Assembly: GCA_015272395.1 (NCBI GenBank)
Contig: JACYLQ010000007.1
Span: forward strand, 186,001 to 250,000
Origin: Calothrix sp. C42_A2020_038
Lineage (GTDB): Bacteria; Cyanobacteriota; Cyanobacteriia; Cyanobacteriales; Nostocaceae
Reading direction: 5' to 3'
Length of the DNA stretch: 64,000 nucleotides
A program made the translations under genes and the position numbers. Below the pieces are notes generated by a model. The model was not told the DNA's origin. It was given only the letters and a program-made list of their open reading frames with translations, and did no database searches. Positions 37,510-46,435 of this stretch are shown in pieces; the first letter of the stretch is position 1, and each line of letters begins with the position of its first letter.

Positions 37510-37658
37510 CGGGCAAAGCGAAAGAGGTGATACTTTTTCCTTGACTTCGATTATAAGTTTGTTAGAAGTAAAATCATTGTAAATTAATTAATCCTTTGGT
37601 TCTAAAATTTTAGATTATTTGTACTAATCCCTTTACCTTTTCGTTTATAAAAACCTTT

Positions 37659-38363
37659 ATGGCTGTAATTCGTTTAACTATATTAGTCGTGGTACTGGGA
37701 GGACTAACGCTACTACTAGCGCAAAATTTTTCTCCAGCATTACCGCTAAGGTTTCTGGGAACACAAACTCAACCTTTTCCCCTAGCAATGTGGCTATTGT
37801 TTAGTACAGTTGCAGGCGCCACTACATCATTAATTGTTAGCAGTTTATTTGGGTTCGCGGGTTTAAGCCGACAACCAAGTCCAAAATCTACAGTTTCAGG
37901 TTCACGCACAAAATCTTATTATCACCAAGATAATACCTCTGGCAGCGAAAAAGAGTTTACACAATCGAGTCAAAGCAACGAATACAAAAGTAATAGAAGC
38001 TCAAGAGAGAACGATTGGGACTTAGAGGCTGAGAGCGAAGATTGGGACTTTGAAGAGGCACCGAGCAAAACAACCGCCCCAAAGCAAGATAAACGAGATA
38101 GAAGGGAAAGCGACGAAGTTGACGAACGTAGGCAACACAATAAAGCAGCATCACAGCCAGATTCTTCCTATTCTTATAGCTACCGCGAACCCAAAAACTC
38201 TGGAGTGGGCAAAACCGAATCGATTTATGATGCTGATTACCGAGTAATTATTCCACCGTACAACCCAGAATCAAACCGACCTTCGCCTCCCCCATCATCA
38301 ACACAGGAAGAATCAGAAGACGATGATGATTGGAGTTTTTTCGACGAGGACAATGGGAAGTGA
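37659..38363 (+). CDS. two-helix membrane protein with acidic disordered tail
   Basis: The 234-residue protein has two N-terminal hydrophobic helices (about 3-22 and 40-68, LPLRFLGTQTQPFPLAMWLL then a Gly/Ala-rich helix). Their layout is like LapA/DUF1049 proteins. They are followed by about 160 residues of low-complexity Ser/Asn/Glu/Asp/Arg sequence with paired WDLE..WDFEE motifs and a C-terminal SEDDDDWSFFDEDNGK. This architecture is conserved in cyanobacteria as far as I recall; the function is unknown. It lies 150 bases after ubiX on the same strand. Confidence 0.7.
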   Translation: MAVIRLTILVVVLGGLTLLLAQNFSPALPLRFLGTQTQPFPLAMWLLFSTVAGATTSLIVSSLFGFAGLSRQPSPKSTVSGSRTKSYYHQDNTSGSEKEFTQSSQSNEYKSNRSSRENDWDLEAESEDWDFEEAPSKTTAPKQDKRDRRESDEVDERRQHNKAASQPDSSYSYSYREPKNSGVGKTESIYDADYRVIIPPYNPESNRPSPPPSSTQEESEDDDDWSFFDEDNGK

Positions 38364-38468
38364 GAAGTGCAGACCTGAAGACGCGCATATCCGGACATTA
38401 GGTAGGTACTCAATATGCTATCTATGTACTTTGTCCGGATTTCGCTCTTGGCTATCGTTTTCTCACTA

Positions 38469-38654
38469 CTAGTTGCGCTCACGAGACTCTTGCTTTACTT
38501 TTCCACCCATTGCAGCTTCTTGCAATTTCATAAACGCATTAAAATCTTCTAGATCGTAGCTGGTTGTCAATAAACGCCGCAGTTGATTTTCGGCTTCAAG
38601 GGTTAAATAGCCTGTTAATAAAGCTTCCTGAACAACATCACGAATCCGAGTCAT
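38469..38654 (-). CDS. small conserved cyanobacterial protein
   Basis: This is a 61-residue helical, soluble protein (MTRIRDVVQEALLTGYLTLE at the start, then NQLRRLLTTSYDLEDFNAFM). It looks like a small family conserved across cyanobacteria; function is unknown. GAGG lies 8 bases before the ATG at 38654, so this start is preferred over the ATG 18 bases upstream. It converges on the membrane-protein gene at 37659. Confidence 0.75.
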   Translation of the reverse strand: MTRIRDVVQEALLTGYLTLEAENQLRRLLTTSYDLEDFNAFMKLQEAAMGGKVKQESRERN

Positions 38655-39135
38655 GGTTGGAACCTCTTTCATACCACACTTATTTATTCGGACTTTTTTA
38701 GATTAGATATGCACTGTTTTAGGCACCTCAACAGTAAAGAACAGCAAGTAGCAGTAAAATCATTTCATGCAATTTTACAGAATTGGTAATAATTCATACG
38801 CCTGAAACAAACACTCATTTACTTTTATTACTTGAGACTTGTTTTCTCAACACAATTAAGGTATTTGTATTGTGCTGATAACAACACAGTCACCGAGTCA
38901 GATATAATTGCTTCACCAAAATGCATTTTGACTTTCATCGCTGACAACCATAAATTGAATAAAGTTTTAGTCAAGGATTTTAAAATTTCCGTTAAGACTT
39001 AAGATACCGAAGCAAGAATTCCCAAGTCACCTAACGAATGTTATTAAATTCGTTAGGAATTTATTATTTATTTATTCTAGCTTCATAAAAAAATAGTTAG
39101 TATATTCCCCAAGTAAAAGAAAGAACATTAAAAGA
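38655..39135. other. 480-bp intergenic region
   Basis: This AT-rich gap is divergent between the small gene at 38469 and the STAND NTPase gene at 39136. No gene, RNA or clear operator was seen. It presumably carries both promoters. Confidence 0.5.
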
Positions 39136-40707
39136 ATGACTGCTAGTGACTCACATATAATCGAAGAGGAATTTGTAGAAGCGAAGAATAGTTGGGAATT
39201 AGAAAAGTTATATGTTGATTTAGCGTCGGCAAAAGGTAAAGCACTAACGCCTGTTGAAAAAAAGTTTTTACGTGGGTTACTTTGTGGCTTTAGTCCGGCT
39301 GAAATTGCAAATACTGTTTATAAAACTCGTAGCAGTAGTACAGTTAGAGTTTACTTATCGAATGGGTTATATAAATATATAGAAGAAATGTTAAGTAACC
39401 AATCGGGAACTAGCATCAAGGTCAAAAACTGGAGTCGTGTGACACAGTTGCTAGAAAAGGCTGGTTACAAAAAAAATTGGGTATTTACCGAAGCAACTAC
39501 CAATCGAGTAATGACACGCAAAAACGAAGCCCCAGCAGAAGTTAAAATTGATTCAGTCCAACAAGATTGGGGTGAAGCAACTGATGTCTCAGTTTTTTAT
39601 GGAAGGAGTCACGAAATTGAACAAATTCAAAATTGGGTTACTCAAGAACGCTGTAGATTAATAGTAATCTTAGGAATGGCTGGTGTTGGCAAAACAACAT
39701 TGTCAGTTAAACTCGCGCACCTGCTTCAACATGATTTTGACTTTGTAATTTGGCGCTCGTTACAGTCTGAACCACCTTTAGAAGTAATTCTTTATCAACT
39801 GATAAAATTTTTATCTTCAAATCCAGATGTTGAAATAGCTGATACAGTTGAGGGAAGAATTTCTCAAATTATTGAGTGTATGCGTTCGGCACGTTGTTTA
39901 ATTGTGCTAGATGGTATTGATGCGATTTTAGTAGGTAATACGCATCAAAAAAACGAACCAGCTAAAGATACACTTATTTCAGATATACAGTATCAACCTG
40001 GTTATGAAGGTTACGGTGAGTTAATTCGACGCTCAGGAGAGTCGCAACACCACAGCTGTGTTTTGTTAACCAGTCGCGAGAAACCCCAAGCTATCGCTGC
40101 ACTTTCTGGCGATACTTTACCTGTAAAGACTTTAAAATTAACAGGTTTGAGCTACGCAGACAGCTTGTCTATCCTCAAAGCTAAAGGATTAACTGATCTT
40201 CACGAAGAAGAGTCTACTTCCTTAATCGATTGGTATGCGGGAAATCCCTTATTTCTAAAGTTAGTAGCAACAGCCATTCAAGAATTGTTTAACGGAAGCG
40301 TGTATGAATTTTTACAGCAAGGAACAGTTGTCTTTGGTGAGATTCGCAGGGTATTAGACGAACAGTTTGAACGCTTATCACCTTTAGAAAAGCAAGTCAT
40401 GTATTGGCTCGCGCTGAATCAAGATTTTTTGTCTGTGCGAAAATTGCAAAGAGACATTTTACCAAGAGTTTCACAGCGACTAATCTTGGAGGCAATAGAA
40501 TTGCTACAAAGAAGGTCATTGATCGAGCGGCGTTCTACAAGTTTGTCTCAAGCTGCTGTTCTAATTGAATATATTGCTGAACGTTTGATTGAAGAAAACA
40601 TGCGTTCTGGTAACACCGACTCAACTTCCCTGTTAATCAATCACCCTATTTTTGAAACACAACTCAAAAACTATATCCGCGAGCGTCGTTTTAATCCAGG
40701 AATTTAA
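39136..40707 (+). CDS. STAND NTPase: vMAP-like N-terminus plus NB-ARC, no C-terminal repeats
   Basis: The 523-residue protein has an N-terminal vMAP-type helical domain (about 15-115, LTPVEKKFLRGLLCGFSPAE, VRVYLSNGLYKYI), a linker, then an NB-ARC ATPase (about 150-500). Visible motifs are FYGRSHEIEQIQNW, Walker A ILGMAGVGKTTLSVKLA, Walker B CLIVLDGIDAIL, sensor 1 CVLLTSREK and GNPLFLKLVATAI. A winged helix follows (about 420-500). Cyanobacterial relatives normally continue into WD40 or TPR sensor repeats; here the frame stops just after the winged-helix region. Either a natural short form or a truncation is possible. The family is linked to conflict/defence signalling; no effector gene adjoins it. 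Confidence 0.85.
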   Translation: MTASDSHIIEEEFVEAKNSWELEKLYVDLASAKGKALTPVEKKFLRGLLCGFSPAEIANTVYKTRSSSTVRVYLSNGLYKYIEEMLSNQSGTSIKVKNWSRVTQLLEKAGYKKNWVFTEATTNRVMTRKNEAPAEVKIDSVQQDWGEATDVSVFYGRSHEIEQIQNWVTQERCRLIVILGMAGVGKTTLSVKLAHLLQHDFDFVIWRSLQSEPPLEVILYQLIKFLSSNPDVEIADTVEGRISQIIECMRSARCLIVLDGIDAILVGNTHQKNEPAKDTLISDIQYQPGYEGYGELIRRSGESQHHSCVLLTSREKPQAIAALSGDTLPVKTLKLTGLSYADSLSILKAKGLTDLHEEESTSLIDWYAGNPLFLKLVATAIQELFNGSVYEFLQQGTVVFGEIRRVLDEQFERLSPLEKQVMYWLALNQDFLSVRKLQRDILPRVSQRLILEAIELLQRRSLIERRSTSLSQAAVLIEYIAERLIEENMRSGNTDSTSLLINHPIFETQLKNYIRERRFNPGI

Positions 40708-40746
40708 CGGTAAAGTTGGGAGTGAGGTTTTGAAGACAATCGACAA

Positions 40747-41301
40747 ATGATTAACCGATTAAAAGGTTTAAATATATACTTAATTGGAATGATGGGTACA
40801 GGCAAGACTACTGTTGGGCGCCTGTTAGCAAAGCATTTGCAATATGGATTTCTAGATACTGATGATGTCATTACTAAAGTTGCAGGTAAAACAATTAATG
40901 AGGTATTCGCACAGGATGGCGAAGCCGCGTTTCGTGATTTGGAAAGCGATGTACTGGCGCAGGTTTGCACTCACACAAAATTAGTAATTGCGACTGGTGG
41001 GGGTATTATTTTACGGCGCCAAAATTGGAGTTACTTGCACTATGGACTAGTTGTTTGGCTTGATGCGAATGTCGATGTGCTTTACAACCGTCTCGCTGAT
41101 GACAAAACGCGACCACTATTACAAGACGCTAACCCCAAAGAAAAAATACGTGCGCTTCAAGTTCAGCGTCAAGCATTATACTCTGAAGCCGATTTACATA
41201 TCATTATCACTGAAGACGAAACCCCAGAACAAGTAGCTAAAAAAATAATCAATGCAATACCAAGCGTTCTCAAGTCAGATAAATCTTTAAACTCAAATTA
41301 A
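40747..41301 (+). CDS. aroK: shikimate kinase
   Basis: This 184-residue enzyme phosphorylates shikimate at the 3-hydroxyl in chorismate synthesis. It has a P-loop LIGMMGTGKTTVGRLLA (12-28), shikimate-binding FLDTDD (34-39, with Asp), AFRDLESDVL (Arg) and ATGGGIILR. The lid is DDKTRPLLQ. All key residues are intact, and the length is typical. It follows the STAND gene by 39 bases, which may be simple proximity. Confidence 0.97.
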   Translation: MINRLKGLNIYLIGMMGTGKTTVGRLLAKHLQYGFLDTDDVITKVAGKTINEVFAQDGEAAFRDLESDVLAQVCTHTKLVIATGGGIILRRQNWSYLHYGLVVWLDANVDVLYNRLADDKTRPLLQDANPKEKIRALQVQRQALYSEADLHIIITEDETPEQVAKKIINAIPSVLKSDKSLNSN

Positions 41302-41470
41302 AGGGATAGATGATATTCGCGCATAAATCGAAACATCCATCCCAGAATTGCTGCCCAGATTATTAACCTGGAACCATTACGCCCAGTGTCTAACAATCCA
41401 AGTATCGACCTATAAATTTTGATTGTCACTGGTGTAGATACTGAAATATCCTTCATTTACAAAGAAATCG

Positions 41471-41497
41471 TGTAGAGACATTACATGTAACATTTAT
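41471..41497. repeat. degenerate copy of the GTAGAGAC palindrome
   Basis: TGTAGAGACATTACATGTAA followed by CATTTAT resembles one arm and the centre of the clpP terminator palindrome at 32331-32364. The centre TTACATGTAA is a perfect palindrome. It lies between convergent aroK and the FGGY kinase gene. Confidence 0.5.
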
Positions 41498-41499
41498 AT

Positions 41500-42792
41500 C
41501 TAATATGCCTCTAATCCCTGGCGCCCTAATTTTGCTAATAATGCAGTTCCATAAGCGGCTTCGGTGTTGATTGATGCTTGTACCGCAACTCTTAAATATC
41601 GTCTGCGAATTTCTGTCCAAGCTTTATTTGCGGCGCCACCTCCCGCAGTGTAAACTCGGCTTAGGGTGTTTGCTCCGAATTGTTGTAATAATTCATATCC
41701 GCGCGCTTCGATTCGGGCAATGCTTTCTAATAGACCGTGCAAAAACTCAACATCGTCATTGGGACGAGGTTCTAGTCGTGGTTTTAAAGAATCATCGTTG
41801 ATAGGGAAGCGTTCCCCTGGTTTTATCAAAGGGTAATAATCAAGATGACTAGTTTTTGTTGCATCGATTTTACTACTAAGACTCTCTAACTCATCACTAG
41901 AAAAAAATTGTCGCAGTACTGCACCACCTGTATTAGAAGCACCACCAACTAGCCACAACTTTTGTTGTGTATCCTGCTTTCTGAAATTAGGAAAACGGTG
42001 ACTGTAAATACCATACTGGGAATTTTCTATTTTTTTATGGCTTAGTAACTTAATCGCAAGCGTTGAACCTAGTGATGTCACCCCTTCTCCTGGTTTTGTA
42101 GCACCACTTGCAATAAAAGCTGCAATGCTATCAGTTGTTCCTGCACACACCACACACGATCTTGAAAAACCATAACGATTAATTATTTCTGGCAATACAG
42201 GTGCTATCACGCTTCCTGGTGTCAGAACTTGTGGTAATTCAACAGCCAAATTTAACTTCTCTAACCATTTGGGGTAATTCAAATTATCTACATCATATCC
42301 AAGCTTTAAAGCATTATGGTAATCACTAATACCTATTACTCCATGTAGCAAAAAAGCTAACCAATCAGCTTGATGCAGTAAATGTTTGGCTTTGATTGCA
42401 CTAGGTAACTGTAACATCCATAGTAATTTTACTAAACTTGAAGTCGTATTTAATACTGTGTGCTGCGGCGGTGCAATTTCATATAGCTTTTCGAGCATCA
42501 CGGCGCCACGCGGGTCGTTGTAAAGGAGTGGAGCATCTACGGGCTTTCCTGTTGCATCACACAGCATTACGGTCGAAGAAGTCCCGTTAATAGCAATAGC
42601 CTCTACATCCTGTCTTAATAACAGTGGTATTTGTTCAAACAAACTGAACAAAGCCTCCTGCCAACTTGTTGGCACTCCACAAGCAGCTATATCAAACGGG
42701 TAACGTCCTGTAGCCTGAATTTTCTCAAAAGAATCGATAACTGCACAACGGGCGCCGGAAGTTCCAAAATCAATACCCAGATACAAAGACAT
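41500..42792 (-). CDS. FGGY-family sugar kinase, D-ribulose/xylulose kinase-like
   Basis: This 430-residue kinase has the ATP-binding N-terminus LGIDFGTSGARCAVIDSF and the phosphate-2/adenosine motifs CAGTTDSIAAFIASGA and TSLGSTLAIKLL. Its C-terminal signature is RVYTAGGGAANKAW. The GIDFGTSGAR form and short length match the cyanobacterial SePSK and plant XK-1 group, reported to prefer D-ribulose. It would feed free ketopentose into the pentose phosphate pools. The specific substrate is from family memory, not from the sequence. Confidence 0.88.
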   Translation of the reverse strand: MSLYLGIDFGTSGARCAVIDSFEKIQATGRYPFDIAACGVPTSWQEALFSLFEQIPLLLRQDVEAIAINGTSSTVMLCDATGKPVDAPLLYNDPRGAVMLEKLYEIAPPQHTVLNTTSSLVKLLWMLQLPSAIKAKHLLHQADWLAFLLHGVIGISDYHNALKLGYDVDNLNYPKWLEKLNLAVELPQVLTPGSVIAPVLPEIINRYGFSRSCVVCAGTTDSIAAFIASGATKPGEGVTSLGSTLAIKLLSHKKIENSQYGIYSHRFPNFRKQDTQQKLWLVGGASNTGGAVLRQFFSSDELESLSSKIDATKTSHLDYYPLIKPGERFPINDDSLKPRLEPRPNDDVEFLHGLLESIARIEARGYELLQQFGANTLSRVYTAGGGAANKAWTEIRRRYLRVAVQASINTEAAYGTALLAKLGRQGLEAY

Positions 42793-42927
42793 TTGCCCTT
42801 TTCCTTTTTCCTTCCTCTTCTATGAATTGTTGCATCTTGTAACAACCTATTCCCCATTTCCAGCAAAAAGGTGAAAAGTAGTAAACGAGCTATTTAAATT
42901 CAAATCTGTAATAGGAGGCTTAAAATC

Positions 42928-43026
42928 ATGTCAATATCAGACACTCAAGTCTATGTTGCTCTTGTAGTTGCCCTAATTCCAGGCGTTTTGGCTTGGCGTT
43001 TAGTATCTGAACTCTACAAGAACTAA
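42928..43026 (+). CDS. psaM: photosystem I reaction centre subunit XII (PsaM)
   Basis: This 32-residue single-helix thylakoid protein of photosystem I helps form the trimer interface. The translated start MSISDTQVYVALVVALIPG and end LAWRLVSELYKN match PsaM: the SDTQ N-terminus, one hydrophobic helix and the terminal SELYK. AGGAGG lies about 10 bases before the ATG. The gene stands alone between a divergent sugar-kinase gene and a downstream membrane-protein gene. Confidence 0.93.
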   Translation: MSISDTQVYVALVVALIPGVLAWRLVSELYKN

Positions 43027-43299
43027 ACAATAGTTAGCTTGTGAAAGCTACTCAACCTGGTACAAAGTGAGTATTTCTCTTGTTCAACGGGTAGATAACT
43101 AGCTGTTGAACAAGAGTGTAAACACTTACTTAAATCACCAGGTTTATTTTTTGGCAGTAAAATTACAGTAGCAAAATTTTAAAAATGAAGTAATATTACA
43201 TCAAATCTAACGCCGCAATCAGTAGAATAAGTAAAACTGTTTGCGACATATTCTTATAAACGTGATGTCAGTATAGCGAGGTTGTTCCTAGTATTTATC

Positions 43300-43725
43300 A
43301 TGAACGCAATTCAACCCTCCAGACAAGAACCTCAACAGCAGCTTCAACAGCCAGTCCAGAAACGTTTAAAGTCTCCCAGACCAAAACGCCATCTGCGGGC
43401 ACGCTCATATCAAGTTATGGCACTTGAAACTACAGCTAAAATTGGTGTCAATATTGCCATGTCTGTAGCAGCTTTATCTGCTTTAGTTCAGCTTTTACCT
43501 AATCATTGGTTACAGCAGGAAAAATTACGTGCAATTCGTATCGAAGTGAACCTTGCTGAAGCGCGAGTCAGCAAACTAAACGCAGAATTTAGCCGTAACT
43601 TCGACCCAAGTCAAGCTCAATCCATTATGCAACAACATGGATACCGCTTTGACCCCAACCAACGTCGTATTGTATTTACTGACAAACAAGCAGTTTCAGC
43701 TGATGCGTCTGAATCTTCTCCATGA
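43300..43725 (+). CDS. single-pass membrane protein with coiled coil, conserved cyanobacterial
   Basis: The 141-residue protein has a Gln/Pro-rich then strongly basic N-terminus (RLKSPRPKRHLRARSY), one hydrophobic helix (about 50-70, GVNIAMSVAALSALVQLLP) and a helical segment (LRAIRIEVNLAEARVSKLNA). It ends in a polar tail with RFDPNQRRIVFTD. The layout recalls FtsL/SepX-like bitopic proteins, but no family is certain. A TTG at 43282 would extend it by 6 residues; the ATG is chosen. It lies 274 bases after psaM. Confidence 0.65.
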   Translation: MNAIQPSRQEPQQQLQQPVQKRLKSPRPKRHLRARSYQVMALETTAKIGVNIAMSVAALSALVQLLPNHWLQQEKLRAIRIEVNLAEARVSKLNAEFSRNFDPSQAQSIMQQHGYRFDPNQRRIVFTDKQAVSADASESSP

Positions 43726-43871
43726 AACAACGAGCAGCTAATATTTGATAGCTATTTGATAGCTAATAGTTAGTGGTGCATGTCGCATCAACTTAGTTTA
43801 TAACTAATAAACTATTTAGTTATATTTTATTAGTAGTAAAAATAAAAATTTTAATGCTTAAGGAAATTAAA

Positions 43872-44022
43872 ATGACAGAACTAAATCTTGACGAAGATAA
43901 AATTAAGCAAATAAATACTTAATATAGCACTAACCAAAGTTATACAAGAACAAAAATAAGTATTTTCTGATTTATTAGCAGAAATCATTGAAAATATGGT
44001 CATTCCTAGAAATCAAGCATAG
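43872..44022 (+). pseudogene. decayed small antitoxin-like gene
   Basis: The frame starts MTELNLDEDKIKQINT and stops; one frame over, the reading continues IALTKVIQEQK, another stop, then VFSDLLAEIIENMVIPRNQA. The composition and the LLAEIIENM pattern resemble the small alpha-helical antitoxin-like proteins of cyanobacteria. At least one frameshift and one stop separate the parts, so it is a relic. Confidence 0.35.
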
Positions 44023-44140
44023 GTAATCAAGTCTGTCAGTGGGATGGAGAATTTCTCAAATTTCGTGTTTCAGCTTGCTTGGAAACAAACGACCTCTGTT
44101 TAAACTTGGTTTACAAGTGTAAATAAGTCGGCTGGATGAG

Positions 44141-44177
44141 CCAAGAATCCCCGCGCGTAAATGCGCCGGGGAGTGTC
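44141..44177. mobile_element. IS200/IS605-type end hairpin, relic
   Basis: CCAAGAATCCCCGCGC, a loop, GCGCCGGGGAGTGTCAA: a hairpin (44149-44156 with 44163-44171, one bulge) with the flanks GAATCCCC and GGGGAGTGTCAA. From memory these are typical of the right ends of cyanobacterial IS605/TnpB elements. No tnpA or tnpB remains nearby. It may also act as terminator of the gene at 44187. Confidence 0.4.
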
Positions 44178-44186
44178 AATAAGGAT

Positions 44187-45491
44187 TTAACGATAAGCGA
44201 CTTGTGGACCGGCCCAAACATCCGTTGCTTGTTTGCCAAAAATAACAGGCTGGTCAACTTCATTAGCTTGATAGGTTTTTCCGTCGTCAGAAACGGAAAG
44301 AATTGGCCAGTTTTCCTCACCCATCTCACCTGCACGGAACAATACATGATTGGGTTGAGATTTGCTCCAACCTAATAAAATTGAGATTTTTTCATGCTCG
44401 TTTTCCTGGTGCGCTGGACCTACGATATTTGTGTGATTTTTTTCACGATGCCAAATAACCGCGTAATCCGAAAGGTCAGACGTATTCATTACGCCTTCAA
44501 AACGTCGTGCCAAGAAACGGTCTCCTTTTTCTGACCAACTCACAGGAACCAATACACCTATTGTCCCCTCTCCATTTGCATCAGATACTGGTTTGACATT
44601 GATTAAAATGTCACTATTGTGTGAAGTTGATGAAAGAACTTTCAAACTCTTGGTTTGGCGGTCTTCAATGAACAAAACACTGCTAACACGACTGTTGTGT
44701 GTTTCTGGCTTGACTTCCAGTTGAATACGGCTGTAAACAGCATATCGGCCATCTGGAGAAATTACTGGTACGCTTCGGTAATAACGAACGCCACCCCCTC
44801 TCGGCGCCATTGATTCTTTGGTTGCCATGATCCATTTCATCGGAATTGGATAAGCACTACCAAGTGGGTCTTCAGACTCTTGCTCCGCTTCTACTACAGG
44901 TTGTGAAGGAGGATTTAAGTCTCTTACTTTTTGCGAGTCGCGAATTACGGGCGTCGCTTTTGCTATATACAGCGAACCATGTTCTAAAGCGATTGAGTAA
45001 GCTTTAGCTGCTTTTAGCCTCTCAATGAGATCATTCTTTTCTGCCGGGATCTCGATTGATGAAAACTTCGATCGACTTACTTTTGGCGCCAGTTCAACAG
45101 CCGCTAACGAATCGTTAGTTAATCGGTTCTTGTCATCGAGACTATTATCTGATTGAAAGAAATCGCCTCTATCTCTAAGCTTCACAAGCAGTTGCGGATC
45201 AACAGCAGCAACCGTTGTTGACATCGAGTCAGATTTATGTTGTGAGGAGTTTACTTGAGTTGTATGTAATTCTGGAGCCACGTCAGCAGTACCAACAGTT
45301 GCATCAGCAGTCACATCAACAGTTGGTATAGAATCAGTCGTAGCAACAGAAGCACTTGTTAGTTCTGATGGTGTTGATGAGGTCGCGTGACTACTTGCCG
45401 CCGCTATGGGGGCGATCAGCATCACAACTACAACGTACTTAAGGAATGGCTGTGTGCGAAACCATCCCAACAACAAAAGGGTTTTCAACAT
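44187..45491 (-). CDS. secreted protein of unknown function, cyanobacterial
   Basis: The 434-residue protein has an N-terminal hydrophobic leader (about 18-36, VVVVMLIAPIAAASSHA). A Ser/Thr/Val/Ala-rich low-complexity region follows (to about 110). The folded C-terminal half has blade-like segments (SVPVISPDGRYAVYSRI, SSVLFIEDRQTKSLKVLSS, VPVSWSEKGDRFLARRFEG, ILGWSKSQPNHVLFRAGE), which suggest a beta-propeller like TolB/WD-type repeats. No catalytic motif was seen. It is probably periplasmic or outer-surface. The function is unknown. Confidence 0.7.
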   Translation of the reverse strand: MLKTLLLLGWFRTQPFLKYVVVVMLIAPIAAASSHATSSTPSELTSASVATTDSIPTVDVTADATVGTADVAPELHTTQVNSSQHKSDSMSTTVAAVDPQLLVKLRDRGDFFQSDNSLDDKNRLTNDSLAAVELAPKVSRSKFSSIEIPAEKNDLIERLKAAKAYSIALEHGSLYIAKATPVIRDSQKVRDLNPPSQPVVEAEQESEDPLGSAYPIPMKWIMATKESMAPRGGGVRYYRSVPVISPDGRYAVYSRIQLEVKPETHNSRVSSVLFIEDRQTKSLKVLSSTSHNSDILINVKPVSDANGEGTIGVLVPVSWSEKGDRFLARRFEGVMNTSDLSDYAVIWHREKNHTNIVGPAHQENEHEKISILLGWSKSQPNHVLFRAGEMGEENWPILSVSDDGKTYQANEVDQPVIFGKQATDVWAGPQVAYR

Positions 45492-46435
45492 CTGTTGACT
45501 CTCTAGAAGGGGTGTTGCTGTGCGAAGAGAAATATTGAAGAAGCTAAACCAGGTAAGTTATAACTTTTATGTATAACAGACAACTAAAGCTTAGTATAGA
45601 AATTCGCTTCAGTATAGCACAGTTTTACATAAATCGGTATTTTAAACTACACCACTGAGGCTGAATAATTAATCGGACAATTACATATACATTTTGGCTT
45701 TGAGTAATTCCTGAAAATGAACAATGTTTTCAGTGTTACATAACCAATTAGTCGTCAGCTAACTAATTATAGGCTCAACCTTGCAAACCACAACAAGGTT
45801 AAATGATGCAGATACTACCACTAAAGAGACAATTCCCCGGAACTTTCACAATTCGCCGTTTAGCTTCAACTAAGCTTCATGCGAGCGTGAATTTTCACTT
45901 CAGAATCGTAAATGCAGCGGATCTCCGATGCAATTCTGGTTACAAATACTCAAGCCGAGCAGTGTCGCCACATAACCAATAGAGAATAAAATAATAAGAT
46001 TAAATGCCCATTAAGTATCGGAACCCAGCTTTTCTGAGCTTGCATACAATTTAGACTAATATTCAGTTAATCTAATCTTCCAAAAGGGTTAACTTTTGTT
46101 GCAAGCGCTACTGAGAAATTAAAATTGGATAGAAGTAGGTATGGTAGATGTACTAGCCAACGAAAGAAGCCAACCTAATTATAACCACACTCAACTATGT
46201 TTTGTCTCCCCTTTTCCTTGAAAAATCTTCGATTTGTCTGACTTGAACAACTAATTTATTTCACAAGTGTTAAATGCTCAACCGAATATTTACTGGATAA
46301 TAGTGTTTTTTTTGACTATCTGTACTGATATTAGAATTGATGTACTCAAAACCATTTAAGTATTTTTTCTTTAATAATAAAAAGCAAGAAAAATATATTA
46401 AGAATTACTAGACCTTAAAAATTTTTGTTAACTGC
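45492..46435. other. 944-bp intergenic region
   Basis: This gap is divergent between the secreted-protein gene and fmt. It is mostly AT-rich. A 26-codon frame at 46141-46221 (MVDVLANERSQPNYNHTQLC at the start) lacks a strong ribosome site and is not called. No tRNA or recognised RNA was found. Confidence 0.45.

Noticed and set aside
46141-46221. 26-codon frame starting MVDVLANERSQ before fmt
   Set aside because: The ribosome site is weak, no relative is known, and it is too short to support from one sequence.
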